DNA of 64,000 nt from Saururus chinensis. Its lineage: Eukaryota > Streptophyta > Magnoliopsida > Piperales > Saururaceae. Below the pieces are notes generated by a model. It had not been told where the DNA came from, searched no databases, and was given only the letters and a program-made list of their open reading frames with translations. Below, piece by piece: positions 50,474 through 62,454 of this stretch. Each line of letters begins with the position of its first letter. Within the stretch, counting starts at the first letter, position 1. Position numbers and translations under genes: made by a program. The DNA is taken from assembly GCA_035235625.1 (NCBI GenBank), contig CP141143.1, positions 24,287,092-24,351,091 of the forward strand, written 5' to 3'.

Positions 50474-53400
50474 TTTTTTTGGTGAAGTATGTAAAGCTAT
50501 TAAATATGGACAATGGTATTGTAAAATAAGGCGTGTGCAAGGGTGAAAATCGTCCAATTGTAATGGGTTACACGATATGACGGTTGCTAATCTGGGCACG
50601 TTTTTTTAAACATATTGATTTTTCATTAAATATATGCATAGATATACTAAGTGCACTTCAATAGCTAAGTCATGCATTGCTCGTAAGCTCGTAAGTTTGA
50701 TTTAGGTGTTGCCACACCAGCTCCAGCCTCTAACTGCCCTGCATTAAATCATATATAGGTTACATACATGTTTAGGCATTGATTATCTAGGATATATTAT
50801 TTTCGTTCTGTTAGCTCAGTAATTTTTATTAAATAGTGGGATTCACATTTAAGAGTGTATAATAGGGATATTCTTAGTCATATCTATTATAAATTATGTG
50901 CTTAGAGATAAAGGTATTAATTTAAGATGAAGGAAAGATAAGTCAGCTAAAGTTAAAGCATTGTGATGAGAAATTTCTCACCCCTTGTTTTAGGTTTTAG
51001 GGAGTCCACTTTTTAACTTTTTTAACTACCATTTGTCTATGAATAAGGTGGGCTAGCTAAAACGGGGCTAATAAACTCCTCATCCACAATAGTCACAACT
51101 ACTAGATATGTTTAGTCATAATATAAATGCATTGGGTTAAACTACATTATTTTTTCAATGCAATAAAAATATAATTAGAGCAACTATATATCAAACATGT
51201 TTCTGCTTTTATTGATTTAAAAATAAAATGAAATAGATGGCATTATGGCAAGGATACCTAACTTTGTGACAGCTCCGAGTTGGCAGTGGGCATTGATGGG
51301 AGGAGCAAACTGTGCATGATTTAGAAACGAGGAAGAGCACAGCTGACACATGCAGTGTCTGTGACGATAGGCATGACTCAGTGCCATCTTTCATGCAAAT
51401 GATGCGACACAGCGTTTCTAACGTAAGAGCACATTGCTCATATGAAGTAAATGCCACAGAACATACCTAGGGTTTTTTAATATTCAGCTGGGATTCTATG
51501 ACTATAATCCACATGTTCTTGATGGGGATTTGATCTTATGGTTTTGTGATCATTTGTATTAGTCACCCAAAATTAGATAATGGTACTTCATTTTGATCAC
51601 ATATATACGACCATTTACAAGTACTGATCCCAGCAAGTTAATTAACATTGCATTCAACGTTGTTATAAAAACAAAGGACAGTCGCCTGATCATATTGAAC
51701 TACTTGATCATATTGTAGGTCCAATTGCCTTTTAGAAAAAGAAACGAAAAATAATGCAAATTTAATTTGAACAAGATATAGTATCTGTTAACAAATAAAC
51801 CATGAAGAAAATCAAATTTGGTGTGGGTGGTCTATAATAAGTATGATCATATGGAATCTTATCAGCATCTCTGCAGAACAATTTATGTCATCGTGGTCAG
51901 CCGGTTGTTGAACACGTCTTGGCTGTGATACTATGGGACCTGGTTAGGAAGTTGTTAAATCTAAGATACAACAAATTAAGTAACAAGTTAGTTTGTCATT
52001 ACAATAATCAATGTCTACTGGGGGAAAAGAACCTATAAATTCAGCCCTTTTGAGAGGCATGCGGCACCAAGGCAGGTGATATGAGGTAAAATTGCCAAAT
52101 TAGGCGAAGCTGATTGCAACAGTATTGCATATGTGAGCACAACGTCTTCTTATTGCCTCTTTCTCTATACCTTTCAGTATCGTAATGTCAACTGCCCTGA
52201 GTTCTTTATGATGGCCGCCTCCGGGCTATACACTGAGTTTGTAACCTGGACCACAGCTGATCCAGCATACAATCATTACACTGTGCCTTATGGGGCCCAC
52301 GGCCGAGACCAATGAACGACCATACTGTCATCACTTCCTGCAATATCCAATTTTCACCAGTTTTAGTCTCTCTAATTGAAGGGTTTGGTGGCCTAATACT
52401 GGGAAAGCCACACGGAACCCACATAATAATTGACACGGGTATTTGAGTATAGTACTACTGCTCAATAAATAAGATGGAGACTGCATGTATGATTGTAAAT
52501 ATATGCTTACACAAGACTATGTATCTGGTGGCCTGGCCTAAGAAAGGAAATGTTCATATTTCAGTTGAAATTAATTTACTGATAGAGACATGATGCCTCA
52601 TCTCAGTTAAAAGTTTCGATTTTTTTTTGGCTTATAAAAGCTTTGATTGAGTAGGATTAGTGAATGATGTGGAGTTACTCATACAAAGAATATGTAATAA
52701 CTACTTTAATATAATCGTGTCATAATATGTTTGTTATATGTGTATGATTGTCGATTAAGTTACCATATAATCTAAAAAAGTCCATGTGGCCACAACTGCA
52801 TGCGGCACATCAACAGAAAATTAACGTATAATTATAATTGAACCGAGCAATATATATAGTACGCATATCTTATATAGAAGGGAAATGATTTCCATACACT
52901 GACTTTGTCCAACAATACATTCCAACTAGATTTTGATTGAACATAGAAAAGTGTGTCTCACATTAATGAACTCAGTTGTAAACCAGTTGAAGATGTTTCT
53001 TGGTTGATCTTGATTGGGAGAAGAATGTGTCGAGAATTGGGATAAACACCAATAACAAAGCATGAAACGATCCAAGAAGCACTTGATCATGATCAAGGAT
53101 CATGTGAGACCCACTTTTCTCTGTTCAATTAAAATTGGCTGTAGGGTTTTGTAAGATAAATTCGGTGTAGGGTTGTCAGCAGTCACTTTAGAATCATGCT
53201 ACCTTAACCTAAAAAATCCGACGGGAAGAAGTAATGAATGGCCTTTAACAAAGCCGTTGATCAATAGGACCCTATCAGTTAATTAATAAGAAATTTTATT
53301 AGTTAAGATATTATTGGTTCATTATCAGGTAGGAAAAAATGGATTAGGATAAAGAGGAGTGGGTGAGAGCCCTAGCTGAGGCCATAGATAATCTGATAGA

Positions 53401-54779
53401 ATCTTTTGCTAGAGCAATTTTAATTTAGAGATCAAGATGTGCTCACACACCTAAACACTTTGGTTTCCCTTTTGCTCTTTCCATATGCCCAACAATAGCA
53501 ATGGACAAAAAGCATTCTATTTTTAAGATCCATGGTGGTGTTTAGTTGAATGGGGAACAAGAACACAACAATAAAACCAAAAAATAAGTATATTTATCAT
53601 CAAGACTGTTTGTAGGCCAAGCAACAGAAAAGATGTTAGTCCACAATATTTTATTCTTGGAATACTGTGGAGACTAAAACGTCGATGATACTGACACTAG
53701 GATTTATCAATTGTGGATGGAAAGATGGAAAGAGAAGATAGGGAGAGGTTGATGTTGTGTTTTATAAGTTTTAATTTGTTTTATGCTGCAACATCATGGA
53801 GTCAATGGCTGGAAGAAGGATTGGACAGATACATACCAAATTATAAATTCCTCCTGTTAGTCTACGTTTGACAAAAATCTATAAACTTCTTATGTGAAAC
53901 TGATGGCTTGACACGCTCAACACCATACCTATTTGTCAACAAGAGTTATTACATGGAATTGAATAAAATGAAATTAGATCAAGATATAGTTATCGAAAAA
54001 AGAGTCCCGTTTAGAAGCGCCTGGGTTCATGCACAATTGTGTGAGCCAAGACTCGTGGTACTTTTAAACTTTTTCCTAAAAAATGATCAGAATATGCAAT
54101 CTAGTGTGAAATTAATTGGCAAAAGCCATTTGGGGTCCGTCTCCAACAGCGGGTCATAGGTTGCTGTTCCTAAGAGAAAGGAGACCATGGGGCCGCCTAC
54201 AAATAAACAGTTGCTCTTTGTGTTTTTTAATCCTAGAAGTTGCTCAGCCACCCAAATTATAATCGAGAGTTTTTTTTTAATAATGAAAGAAGCAATATTT
54301 GATAGTTAATGACAAGGAATGTTTTTGGCCGTTGCATTTAATCCCAATGATTAATCAAAACTTAGGTCATTGACCTTATAATAAATAGTTCAAAAAAATG
54401 GCGAGGCTCTAGTATGTCACCCTTTAGGTGACTCACGAAACCCTAAATCCATAGTAAGAAGCAATATGTAGTCAGCCAACTCTACCTAGTTTGTGCTTGT
54501 ATACATAAACTTAAATTTTAATGTCTTTATTTTTTGTTTTGTTTATGAGGGGGTGCCCTAATTCTTAGAACCCGAATAAAAGTTAGAGCATCGTATCTCT
54601 CCACCAATTCAAATTATGTGAAATATGCTTATATGTAAAATTAGTAGGCCCTGATAAATCAGACTAAAGTGCTATCTGATGGTGTAATGTCAATTCTTTG
54701 CATAAGGTAATTTACATTATATGTGCCCCTAGCGGCCTTTAGTTTTCTTCTCTCCCTTTCCAAATCCGTATAATTAGAC

Positions 54780-56117
54780 GGGGAGCAGTTGACATAGTAA
54801 GTCATTTTTTATTATTAGAGGGAGGGTGCGGGTTTTACAGCCCAGATGCTTTGACGGGTCAAGGCGTAGGCTCTCAGCCGTGCGATGGTCTTTCTGTCTC
54901 CGGGTGACCGTGTCTGCTACGCTCGGGCCCGGTCCAAGCAGTCCTAAATTTCACTGAACCGGGTTGAGGAGAGACCGCCACTTCGACACGTGCCAGTGAC
55001 TTCCAGTCAGCTCCACGTCACGCTCGCGTCATCCTCCGAGTCAGTCGAATGGGAAGTATGCGTGCCTAAAATGACCGTATCACCCCCCGGCTTCGGTTTA
55101 CACATATAGCACATTTCAAACATAGCACTTTAATTTGTTGTATTTTAAAATCAAGATAAATGTGAAAGTTCAAGTCAAAATGGACATGGCCCCCACCTGA
55201 AGGATAACTCAAATGTAGATGGTGCATGAATGATTTAGCCGCACGAGCGTGGAAAAGGAGTTTTGCCGGGAAGAAAAAAATAAAATTTATAAGGTTTTTT
55301 TTGTCATTATATGGCAGCCATAAATTATAAAAATTAACCGCATATATACTAATATAGATTAGCATTTGTAACTCTTTTGTTTTGCTTACAAAGTGACTTA
55401 AAAAAACATTTGAAATTTTTTTTAGTATGTGTCGCACACCTTATTGGCTGTGTATTTTTACCATTCACAAAATAACTCATCAATATTTATAATTACTTAA
55501 TTAAATATTTTTTTATCGAAGTTGATATATATGTACTAATATATGCACCTTCAATACTAGGATGGACTACTCCTACCATATAGAAGATAAGTTGCCGGAC
55601 AAAAAAAGTGGACAAAAGTATTTCGCTAGTGATGGTGGTCTGGGCCGGGTGGCGGATACGGCGGTTCGGGTCTGAGTATGGTTCGGTTAGAAGAAGCCTA
55701 CCGGCTCCGACATGTGGTTATTTGAAAGTCATCAGGCGTCTGGTATAGAGAGAGAGTATTAAGGAGAGAAAGAAGAGAAGTCGAAGCAGAAGAAGAAAAG
55801 GAGCTTGTCTTTTGCAAGCTAGCATTGAATTCCCTCCTTCCTATCTCTCTCTATCTTTCTCTCTCTCTGACCCACTTTTTTTTATACAAGGAATTAAGGA
55901 TTCGATCGAAACCGACTTTCCTGTGGCAGCAGCAGAAACCGGCCATGGAAGTCTGCACCTGACTCCCACCTCCCATGTGGGAAGAGAAACAGAAGTCTGT
56001 TTTGCCATTAATGGGGTCTATTAGAACAAGATAAGGAAGCAGATACACAGAGAGAGAGGGGGACAGAAGGATCGCGGGGGAAGACGAGCTGGGGGGGTTT
56101 AAGTGTTGTTCTCTTCC
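54780..56117 (+). promoter_or_regulatory. Promoter and 5' UTR region of the TGA bZIP gene
   Basis: 54830-55080 is a local GC-rich island with a G-box CACGTG (54987-54992) and two TGACG cores (listed separately). Downstream are GA-rich (55747-55790) and CT-rich (55843-55870) tracts typical of plant 5' UTRs. An in-frame TAA at 56100-56102 closes the reading frame upstream of the chosen ATG. A TATA box and transcription start cannot be fixed. Confidence 0.5.
55016..55031 (-). promoter_or_regulatory. as-1-like tandem TGACG motif
   Basis: On the minus strand the order is TGACG, six bases, TGACG (cores at 55027-55031 and 55016-55020), starts 11 bp apart. The classic as-1 element has two TGACG cores with starts 12 bp apart and is bound by TGA-class bZIP proteins. 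It lies about 1.1 kb upstream of the start codon of a TGA gene. Binding is an inference. Confidence 0.45.
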
Positions 56118-59100
56118 ATGGCTGGCAATAATAAGGAGGAGGAGCGTCGTCAACCCCACCTCCACCCACACCATCAGTATCAAGTACTACATCAGCAGCT
56201 GCAGCAGCATCAACAACAGCAACATCCGATTTCATATGGGATGTTGATGCAACCTTCATCCTCGTCTTCAGCGCCTGGAAATAGCTTCATGTAATCAAAT
56301 GGGTAACCTGATACAGGAAGTGGCTTTTGCAGACTAATGAATTCTCTATTATTTCGTCTTGATGGCTATTCTTATTATGTATGTTGGCAGAAACAAGGAG
56401 TCCGGTGGTGCTTACGATCTGGGAGAGCTGGATCAGGCCTTATTTCTGTACTTGGATCAGGAGCCCTCTTCTGTGCATGAACAAAGACGTATCAATTCTT
56501 CTTTCTTTCTTCTGTTTTTTCCCTTTTAACTTTTTTGCCATCTCTCTTTCTGTGTCACCGTAAGAGCATGGAGAGAGATAGAGAGAGAGGGTGAGAGAGA
56601 AATAAGGATGGGCCGAGATTCTATGCCAGGGACTGTTTGGGTCAGGAGGAAAGCGTGCCCAACTGATGCTACAGTACTCGTTTTGACCAGACGCCTTCCA
56701 GGGGTGATACATAAAGAAAAAAAACTAGTAGGAGATTTTGGTATGAGAATTCAGAAGGGGTAGGGAGAGGTAGCAGCTAGACCGTGACACGTAACAAACT
56801 GTTCATGTTCTTCCTGCAAAATCCGTTTACTGAACATTAGTACTGGGCTGATAGCATTGTTTCAGTTGTATTCTCTGCCAGCGTCCTCTTCTGTGATTGG
56901 GATATGGCCGAGGATGGGGTTGCAAATGCATGATGACTTTCAGTGGGTATGGGTTAGTCTGTTTCTTCATCGATGATCCAGCTCCTGCCTTGTGTCTCAC
57001 CTCCTGTCCTTCAGTACCGGTGTCATGCTTTGAAAAAGATACCCCTTTTTCTGTACATGGGTCCTTTTTATTCCTTGTTTTTGCTTCCGGGTTGTTTGTG
57101 CTTCACTGTTACAAGAGAAAGAGAAGGCACAGAGACTAGAGGACAGTGTATATTAATGCTTTGCAGGACTTGGTGTGTGCAGATAACTCGGGAATCAGAC
57201 CTCCCACTCTCAACATTTTCCCATCACAGCCCATGCATGTGGAGCCTTCTTCTTCAAGGGTATGAACATATGTACGTTCCAATTATTAATGGGTTTGTAC
57301 TGTGGTTGATGATGAGCTTATTTAATGATTTTGTTCTTGCAGGGTGCAAGTTTAGCTTCTTCGTCGAGCAGTGGCTCCAAGAAGCCATCAGAGGCGTCCA
57401 TGGAATTGGCCAACACTAGAAACGAGCCTTCATCTGGAGCAAACTCAGGGAAAGATGTCAAAGTTGGAGTAAAGGTGAACATGAAACAGTTTTTCTCTCC
57501 CCTTCTCCTCCTCCATCTTCTTCATCTACTACTAAATTTTCCTTTTTTTTCCGATTTGCAGCTTGTCTTTTTGGGTAAATCTTTTGCTTTTAATGGACAA
57601 CCATTTGTTAGATGGATTTAGGCTGAGTTTTCTGAGCGAGTTTTCCATATTGCAGCGTGAAGGAAACAGGAAAGGTCCAACATCCAGTTCGGAGCATGAA
57701 GGGCCAAAAACACCAGACCCAAAGGTAACTTAGTAGTAAGTTTTCCGCATCTATTTTGTTCAATCTACATAAAAGAAAAGAACGAAAAATTGTTATTACT
57801 TTGTTCCTTTTTCTTCTCAAGAATCTTTCTATGGAGCTTCTTTGCTTTCTTTCCTGGGCAGACATTGAGAAGGCTTGCTCAGAACCGAGAAGCAGCTAGA
57901 AAAAGCAGACTAAGGAAAAAGGTAAGTCAAACAAATGATAAAGAAATATAAACTTTTCGACCAGCTACCTTAAATTGTGAATGGGGTGTTCCTTGAAACT
58001 CCTTGTTGATGTTTCTTTTCTCCTTCATGAGCTGTAACAGGCGTATGTCCAGCAGCTGGAAACTAGTAGAATCAAACTAACTCAACTGGAACAAGAGCTC
58101 CAGAGGGCCAGAGCGCAGGTTAACCTCCTCTCTTTCTCTCTCTCTCTGACTGACATTTTTGTCTTGCAACAACAATGTCAACCAGGAATCTGACAACAAA
58201 AATAATCATTTACACCAGTTTTGCACCATTATTTAATGTAATGACAAACATGCACTGCCTGCTCTAACAAAATCACACTGCAAAACTAAGATCCGTTTGG
58301 TACCACCTCTGTTGACTTATTAAATGATTACGGATCTAATTAATGCACTCAATTATTCCAGTTTATAATACCCATACCAAGCTTTTTTAGTTATTGCATC
58401 AGTCTATGGATCATAAGTTGTTGGCAATTATGATCATTTCAGGGCATTTTCTTTGGAGGAGGAGCCCTTCTCGGGGAACAAGGCCTTGCCCCCGGAATGA
58501 ATGGCCTCAGTTCAGGTACCCGTCTAATTTTTTTGGCATTTTAGAGTTTTCTTTGTTCTCGTCTTTCCAGAGTTAGCTAAAAAAATGGTAGGGGTTTGGT
58601 GCATGCATGATCAGATGCAGCAGTGTTTGACATGGAGTACGGGAGGTGGCTGGAGGAGCACCACCGGCTGATGTGCGAGCTGAGGGCGGCGTTGCAGGAG
58701 CAGATACAGGAGAACGAGCTGAGGATGTTCGTCGACAACTGCCTCGCCCACCACGACGAGTTTTTCAACTTGAAGAGCATGGTCCTCAAGTCGGACGTCT
58801 TCCACATCGTCTCCGGCATGTGGAAGACCCCCGCCGAGCGCTGCTTCATGTGGATGGGCGGCTTCCGCCCCTCCGAACTCATCAAGGTGCAACTCCCATC
58901 TCATTTGCCAATAAATTATCTCAGAATCTCCATTTTATTTCTCCATTGCATTTTCATAGAGTAAGTAAACCAGACTTGCTCATGTCATAGGAAGTTAGTC
59001 ACCACATGCATGATCTCACTTCCCATCAACTACTCCACCATTCAACATATGGGTGCCAAAGACCTTGTCAATGAAGGGCTAGTTATAGATTACCACATAA

Positions 59101-62100
59101 AAGTGATCCAACAATTTTCATGCTAATGACATTATGGATTACTTAGGGACATACGGGTTTGAATTGCTTGCCCGCCCCCTCTTTAATGCGTGTAGATTTG
59201 ATGGCTCGCGATGCCCGAGCTCACAGGCGTGACGCACCAGCCTAACTCCAGCTCATGTTAATTTTTTCCTTATTATTATCGTTATCATTTGCTTAATAAG
59301 ATAATAATTAATAAAGGAACAACTACACGAAGGGTGTAGGTAGTACAAGTAATTGAGCCGTATCACGATACGATTCGGCTGAACTCCCGAAATCTGTCGC
59401 GTACACCCGATACGGAAAGGGTGGCGTACAAGGAAGGATGACAGAAGAGATGGAACAGTAGGCATGTGATTGTGATTATTCTCGCCTGGAAGAGCAGGAT
59501 CATGAGCTAGTGCAAGAACCTCACAACTGTACCGGACACCTACCCAGCATGCATGTGTAGTTCAACAAAATGAGCTATGAACTAAAAGACATAATGACGG
59601 AAGGTTGTTTTGTAGTAGATGAAGTGGGGGTTATCAGGTTTTGTAAGGCAGGATTGCTTCATGTCTGTGAATATTCCTTCACAGCTCACATCGAGGTCTT
59701 TGTAATGATGCTCGTTCATGCCATGGATGTGTAGACTGCACACGCAAATATAAAGTTCTGTGTCTTCTTTCCCATTATGCTTTCACTCTATAGTTTCAGC
59801 AGACAAAAGAAAATGTTCCAAGTATAGTAAGAAGTCATTCTCATACAGGACGGCATCTCACTGTACTTTGTTACTTTTCTCTGAATGGGAAGGAGATTTT
59901 TTTCTTTGTAGAAAGTTATGGTAATGAAAGTACTAGTTTAGAGAAGGGAAGTCTCTTACTGAGTAATCAATGCTAGCTGGAGAGTTGTGCTAATACTTTG
60001 TGGTGGTGGTGCAATGTATTTATAGATGCTGTTGAGCCACATAGAGCCGTTGAGCGAGCAGCAGATACTGGGCATATGCGGCCTGCAGCAGTCGACGCAA
60101 GAGGCGGAGGAGGCGCTCAGCCAGGGCCTGGACACCCTCTACCAGTCCCTCTCCGACACCATCGCCTCCGACGCGCTCAGCTGCCCCTCCAACATGGCCA
60201 ACTACATGGGCCAGATGGCCGTAGCAATGAACAAGCTCTCCACCCTTGAAGGGTTCGTTAGACAGGTATATAATTATTTACTTTTTCTATCTTGAAATAA
60301 GTGTCTAAAAGGTTCAATCTATATATCCTGCTTCATACTCCGTCTATTTTATATTAATAGTTATATTTAATTTTTTTAAATAAATTAATTTTAATTTATT
60401 TTAAAAATTAAATATAATTATTAATTTGGAACGGAGGGAATATTACTCAAAATTTTCTAAATTATTTTTTTCTCTATTAACACATAAAAGAAGTTAGTAG
60501 AGAGATTTATTTGTTTAAAAAAAAGAAGAAAATGGTTGACACTAAGTAAATAGGATACTTACTTCAAGACAAATTTATTTTTTAAATTGGACACTCATTT
60601 TATGATAGAGGAAGTATATGTTACGTTAACCTCCATAAACCCAGAAAGGCAGTCATAACAGCAATAACGGTAAAAATATGGAAATCACAATATAATAGCA
60701 ATAATATAAACAATAATAACAACAACAAAATGATAAAACATCAAATAATAACAATAAGTACAATATGTAATTACAACACCTCCACCACCTGGTACTTAAC
60801 CATAGACATTACTAGACATATTAAATAATTAAAAGTCATAATATCACATAGAGTGGGTCTATATATATGTATCTTAATAATTTCCTTGATACCCTATTTT
60901 ACTTATAAATTCACAAGGAGGTTTATAAAGTTATTGGTGTATGAGGGGATTATTGGTGCATATAGGACTCTTCTATTACATAAAGAAGAAGAGAATGATA
61001 TATGTCATCCATATGTTAAGGGTGTTGCTACATCTTATATAACTTATAAAAAAAGTTTGAGCCTGTACATCAACATGAGCCTAAGCATCATGGCCATCGG
61101 ATTGAGATCCGACATCATAAAAAGAGGTGACACCAATCTGAGTTATATGTGACTTCGAGGCTCATGAGACTCGCACATGAGCCCAGGCTCATATTAACAA
61201 GTCTTTAAACTTTATGTTCTTATAAATAAGTTCACATCATATGTCTCATGCTTTTTTTTATATACTACATAATTATTTATTTTGTTATTATGGGTACATT
61301 TGTATCAACAATTATCGTGCTGATGGTATTAAAGAATAAAGTCAATCACTGCATTGTCGCGGTATTGTTTCTCTACACTTAAAGTAGTGGTTTTAGTTCT
61401 CTAACTAAATCCACCAATTCTAGAGATCGGTTAGCATAGTGCTTGCCTAATCCATTCTTTTTTGGACCAGCTCTAGTTCTTTGTTTAACTAATCCACAAC
61501 AATATTGCCACACTAACAAGGTTTATATGTGGCGAATTGTCAATGTGATACTTTCGTGAGCCACCTTAGACCAAGTCAATATTCCGCCATTCCAATTGTA
61601 TGGTGGCATAGGCGGACCCCATTGCCATCACTTTCCTCGTATGCCACCCCGAGGATGGCCAAGATGACCTGCTCTTCTAATTTGATGCTAGAAAAGCCTC
61701 TATTTTATCTTCTAACACGTGAGGTGGACCAAGAAAAACGTGTGAATTTACCAACCAGATAATAATAAGTCAAGTTGGAGACCAAAAAACTACCAAATTA
61801 CATGCATCCTACCAACTCCGGCCAACTGTTTTCACATGGCTCACCGATGCACATTTGAGTACAAATGTCCCATCAGTTGGACTTCTCAATCCCATTTATG
61901 AGACACAACGGCTCCTTCCTTTCATAGGAGACAAATATGCTCAAAACTGCTTACAATCTTGTAAGATTCATCTATATATTTTTCCTTTCCTTGACCATTT
62001 GTAGCCCATTTCAAGATTTGATGAAAACATCATTCATTTGGTATTAATGTTCTAGAGTTTAAGGCATTTGGGTCATTCCTTAGAAGGCCCCATATTCTTC

Positions 62101-62454
62101 CTTCAGCCCCAAGATGTGCCATTCATGCAAACATAAGTAAGAAATATTATATTTAATTTAGTAATGTCCCAGAGTTATTACTATTACTATTACGATTAAT
62201 ATTTCTGTTATTATTATTACTATTAAATGAAAGGAGACTTATTATGATGATGATTAATCAATGGAAATGAATTTTAAGTTTCTAAGGATTAGAAAGTCTT
62301 ACAGGCAGACAATCTGAGGCAACAGACCCTCCACCGGCTTCACCAGTTACTGACCACACGCCAGGCTGCTAGGTGCTTCCTTGCCATTGCCGAGTACTTC
62401 CACAGGCTCCGAGCTCTTAGCTCTCTCTGGCTTGCTCGCCCAAGACAGGAATAA
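56118..62454 (+). CDS. TGA-class bZIP transcription factor with DOG1 domain (TGA9/TGA10/PAN/LG2-like)
   Basis: A nuclear DNA-binding factor expected to bind TGACG elements as a dimer. Relatives act with ROXY glutaredoxins or NPR1-type cofactors in flower, anther or leaf patterning. Exons: 56118-56290, 56391-56488, 57183-57259, 57343-57474, 57656-57724, 57862-57921, 58041-58118, 58443-58515, 58615-58886, 60026-60265, 62305-62454. All introns are GT-AG and phases agree, giving 473 aa. Residues 11-36 are His/Gln-rich; GAYDLGELDQALFLYLD (about 63-79) and LNIFPSQPMHVEPS follow. Basic region NREAARKSR (191-199, N-x7-R), then a short zipper with Leu 209, 216 and 223. The DOG1/TGA domain is 254 to the end, with YGRWLEE, GMWKTPAERCFMW, GGFRPSEL, EALSQGL and RALSSLWLARPR. 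Start: ATG at 56118 in good context after an in-frame stop. The exact subgroup (TGA9, TGA10, PAN or maize LG2) needs a tree. Exons 9 and 10 are far more GC-rich than the others. Confidence 0.95.
58130..58150. repeat. (CT)n run in intron 7 of the bZIP gene
   Basis: A short CT-dinucleotide run just downstream of the exon 7 donor site. Confidence 0.8.
60338..60440. mobile_element. Stowaway-like MITE in intron 10 of the bZIP gene
   Basis: CTCCGTCTATTTTATATTAATAGTT at the left mirrors AATTATTAATTTGGAACGGAGGG at the right. TA flanks at 60336-60337 and 60441-60442. It shares the AAATAAATTAATTTTAATTTATTT hairpin centre of the other copies. It sits about 70 bp after the exon 10 donor. Confidence 0.82.
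60660..60780. repeat. AAT/AAC-rich low-complexity tract in intron 10
   Basis: Degenerate AATAATAACAACAAC-type trinucleotide repeats. A second ATT/ACT tract lies at 62168-62225, still within the roughly 2.0 kb last intron. The rest of the intron shows no gene. Confidence 0.75.

Larger units (their letters stand above)
48206..54780. other. Gene-free intergenic region
   Basis: No gene could be supported on either strand. Open frames at 49531-49758, 51209-51457 (minus), 52133-52315 and 53908-54159 are isolated, lack recognisable domains and do not join into a spliced model. It contains two degenerate Stowaway-like hairpins listed separately. The remainder may include the distal promoter of the bZIP gene. 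Confidence 0.5.

Noticed and set aside
50645-50760. Possible SINE with a TAGCTAAGT word and a GTTTGATTTAGG word
   Set aside because: Both boxes are weak and no tail or target duplication was seen.
58577-58904. Two long minus-strand open frames across exon 9 of the bZIP gene
   Set aside because: Antisense artefacts of the GC-rich third positions of the real exon; the + strand encodes a conserved DOG1 segment.
59438-59460. TGACAGAAGAGATGG resembling the start of miR156
   Set aside because: Only the first dozen bases agree and I see no hairpin partner nearby.
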